Source: Physocladia obscura
Taxonomy: Eukaryota; Chytridiomycota; Chytridiomycetes; Chytridiales; Chytriomycetaceae
DNA: 37,252 bases
Reading direction: 5' to 3'
Assembly (NCBI GenBank): GCA_027596945.1
Contig: JADGJH010000051.1
Location: forward strand, 1 to 37,252
The notes under the pieces: generated by a model
Databases searched by the model: none
What the model was told of the DNA's origin: nothing
Seen by the model: the letters and a program-made list of their open reading frames with translations, nothing else
Shown here: in pieces, positions 35,455 to 37,252 of the stretch
Layout: each line of letters opens with the position of its first letter
How positions within the stretch are numbered: position 1 is the stretch's first letter
Program-made: the position numbers and the translations under genes

Positions 35455-37217
35455 ATGGTGGCAACAACAACAACACGACGCAACTTGCGGCTTCGCGGAC
35501 GCGACTTTGTTGTCATAATATCAGTGGCGCCGGATGTTCTCAGCGTGAATCTCTCGCTGGTAGACACCGCAACGATCAATCCGAACAACGCAAACTCAAA
35601 CACAAACACGACAATGGTCTGGCGCGCCGCGTTTCCGCCCGCGTGTAAGCAAGCATACTGGCTCCATTCTCCTTTTTCAAAAAAAAACAAAAAACAAGCA
35701 CCTGCCCATATTTTACCTTGACGGGCTGTTTTTAATTTTATTAATATTTAAACAGATATTGAAGAAGTTGCAAAAAAAACTGGAAACTTCAAACGCTTTG
35801 CCGTGTTTTGCGAAATGCTTCTGGCTGCTCTTGACGCGCAGAATCTTGTAGTTAATTCATCCGCTGCGAATCCCACTGTTTCACTGGATCTTATTACTGG
35901 TGCCGACTTGTCTCCTCCAAACGTTAATGCAAATCACGCGAACACCGATTTTGTATCTGATATAGTTCTCCACGACCGAATATATCTGGTATTGACGTAC
36001 TCTGCAGCTTTTGATCGGTTTGTTTTTTTTTGTTTTTAAAATTTTTTAATATATGTAGAAAAACAATAATAGTGTCCACTATCCACTTCCGCTTCAGCTT
36101 GTTCAATCTCTTCCACCTCCATCGAATCCAGTCTTCGCACAGCTACGGCAAAATTCGATAATTTCGACGATTCACCAGCCTCAAATTCTCCAACAAAATT
36201 TTCCAGGGCTACAGCAACCACAACAGCAACAACCATTCCAAGAATGGCCAATGACTGATTTCCAATCGCGAACCGCAAATGAACATCAAACGTATACGCC
36301 ACCACCACCACTACCACCATCACCACTACCGCAACAACAACAACAACAACAACAAACGAAAATATATTCGCAAAACCAGCAGGCGCAAATACCAGATTCT
36401 AATGGTATTCAGGAACAAATCACACCAAACAACCCACAACCCAACGAAACAGCAAATCTTCGCCTCCAAATCCAAACTCTAAAAACCGAAAAAGTCAAAC
36501 ACATGGAAGAAATTGCGCGTTTGTTGAAAGAAAACGACAAGTTACGACATGTTGTGAAATACCAGCAAAAAACCATCCAGCAGCAACAGCAGCAAACACA
36601 AAGACCAAAGGTCATGCTTCGCGATGGCTCTGCTTTCGAGACTCTATTCCGTGGATTATCAGTAAATCCACAGGGAAGTGACGCGTTTCGAAAAAGTTTA
36701 AAAACTTTGCAAAAAGTTGTGAAAAGACTTGTTAATGACGATGAAGACAGAGTTGGTGGTGGTGAAATTTATGATGAAACAGCTTTTATTGACAGTTGAG
36801 TATTGTTTTTCATTTATTTTTGAGTGTATTGTTAATTTTAATCTTTTATTGTTATTATTATTATTATTTTGTACAGAATATGCCAATACAAAAGGTAGAA
36901 GTCCGAGTGCTCCCACAAAAAAAACTCCATCACACCACCGTCAGAAATCATCAACACGAAAAACAGCAGCAGCAGCAATCTCATCATTGCCCACCAGTGC
37001 CGGATATAGACCAATGAAATCGCGTCCATTGGGTCTAAAAGCGTCGCCGACCCGTGATGGACCTCCTATCCGTCACTCTACACCGCCGACCGCAACTTCT
37101 CGCAGAAATAATCTGGTTGGCGAAAGAAGCAATAACAGCAGTCGCACGAATTCTCGCAGTAGCAGTGTGGCTAGCACAAGCGGCGGGGCTTATAAACGAT
37201 TTGATCCAACATTGTAA
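35455..37217 (+). CDS. CCDC61/VFL3-like basal-body protein
   Basis: Four exons: 35455-35644, 35756-36017, 36073-36794, 36877-37217, 504 aa, with consistent phases. The N-terminal head (about residues 8-155) has the family's signature run: LRLRGRDFVVIISV, then WRAAFPPAYIEEVAKKTGNF, FKRFAVFCEMLLAAL, VSLDLITGADL, and YLVLTYSAAFDRVHYPLPL. This is the XRCC4-like head of CCDC61/VFL3, which self-assembles and is needed for basal-body and ciliary-root organisation in algae, ciliates and animals. A coiled coil follows (about 260-330, LRLQIQTLKTEKVKHMEEIA), then a basic Ser-rich tail ending YKRFDPTL, which resembles the conserved RFDPT end of the family. Residues between head and coil are Pro/Gln-rich, which is unusual. 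Its presence supports a flagellated zoospore stage. Confidence 0.88.
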
Positions 37218-37252
37218 GTGAAAAAAATAAATAAATTCATGTTTCATCAACC

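Overview
The window looks like a nuclear contig from a zoosporic fungus, most likely a chytridiomycete. Genes are split by many short introns (about 47-100 bp, GT...AG). Intergenic DNA is A/T-rich. Low-complexity Gln, Ser and Pro tracts are common. Two gene families point to chytrids: a TmcB ('tiny macrocysts B')-type membrane protein, and a CCDC61/VFL3-type basal-body protein, which is expected only in organisms that build centrioles and flagella. I cannot name the species from sequence alone.

Layout. 1-4,370 is mostly gene-poor A/T-rich DNA with a G/C-richer stretch at 1-760, a possible small spliced gene (765-1291, -) and a decayed Ty1/Copia integrase (3540-4223, -). 4371-5879 (+) is a membrane-anchored CE4 polysaccharide deacetylase-like gene. 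It converges on a 411-aa gene of unknown function with an RVxF-like PP1-docking motif (6731-7966, -). 8,030-10,070 holds an LTR-like repeat and a transposase relic. 10073-15167 (-) is one 12-exon gene for a 1,489-aa TmcB-like multipass membrane protein with TPR repeats; I rebuilt its exons from splice sites and reading phase. It is followed on the same strand by a Phx1-like homeobox regulator (15788-17410) and a 662-aa SR/coiled-coil protein (17545-19673).

The + strand from 20,076 to 24,425 carries a small local family: three WW-domain proteins with a shared glycine-rich hydrophobic segment. An alpha/beta hydrolase of the hormone-sensitive-lipase type sits between the first and second. In all three the first signature Trp of the WW domain is Phe or Tyr.

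24639-26614 (+) is a Ste20/GCK-family kinase with a CNH domain that is broken. It needs two frame changes before the catalytic loop, has TGA in place of the invariant Trp of the APE region, and stops where a retroelement fragment (Gag-like plus LTR, - strand) begins. The same LTR core recurs at 8,371. Next come F-box/ankyrin-type coding regions on the - strand (28474-33390) that are probably one gene, then two decayed Tc1/mariner transposases (33.6-35.2 kb, opposite strands), and finally the CCDC61/VFL3 homologue (35455-37217, +).

No tRNA, rRNA or CRISPR array was found. Functions come from motif recognition by eye and no database search was run. Exon borders are predictions from GT/AG sites and phase.
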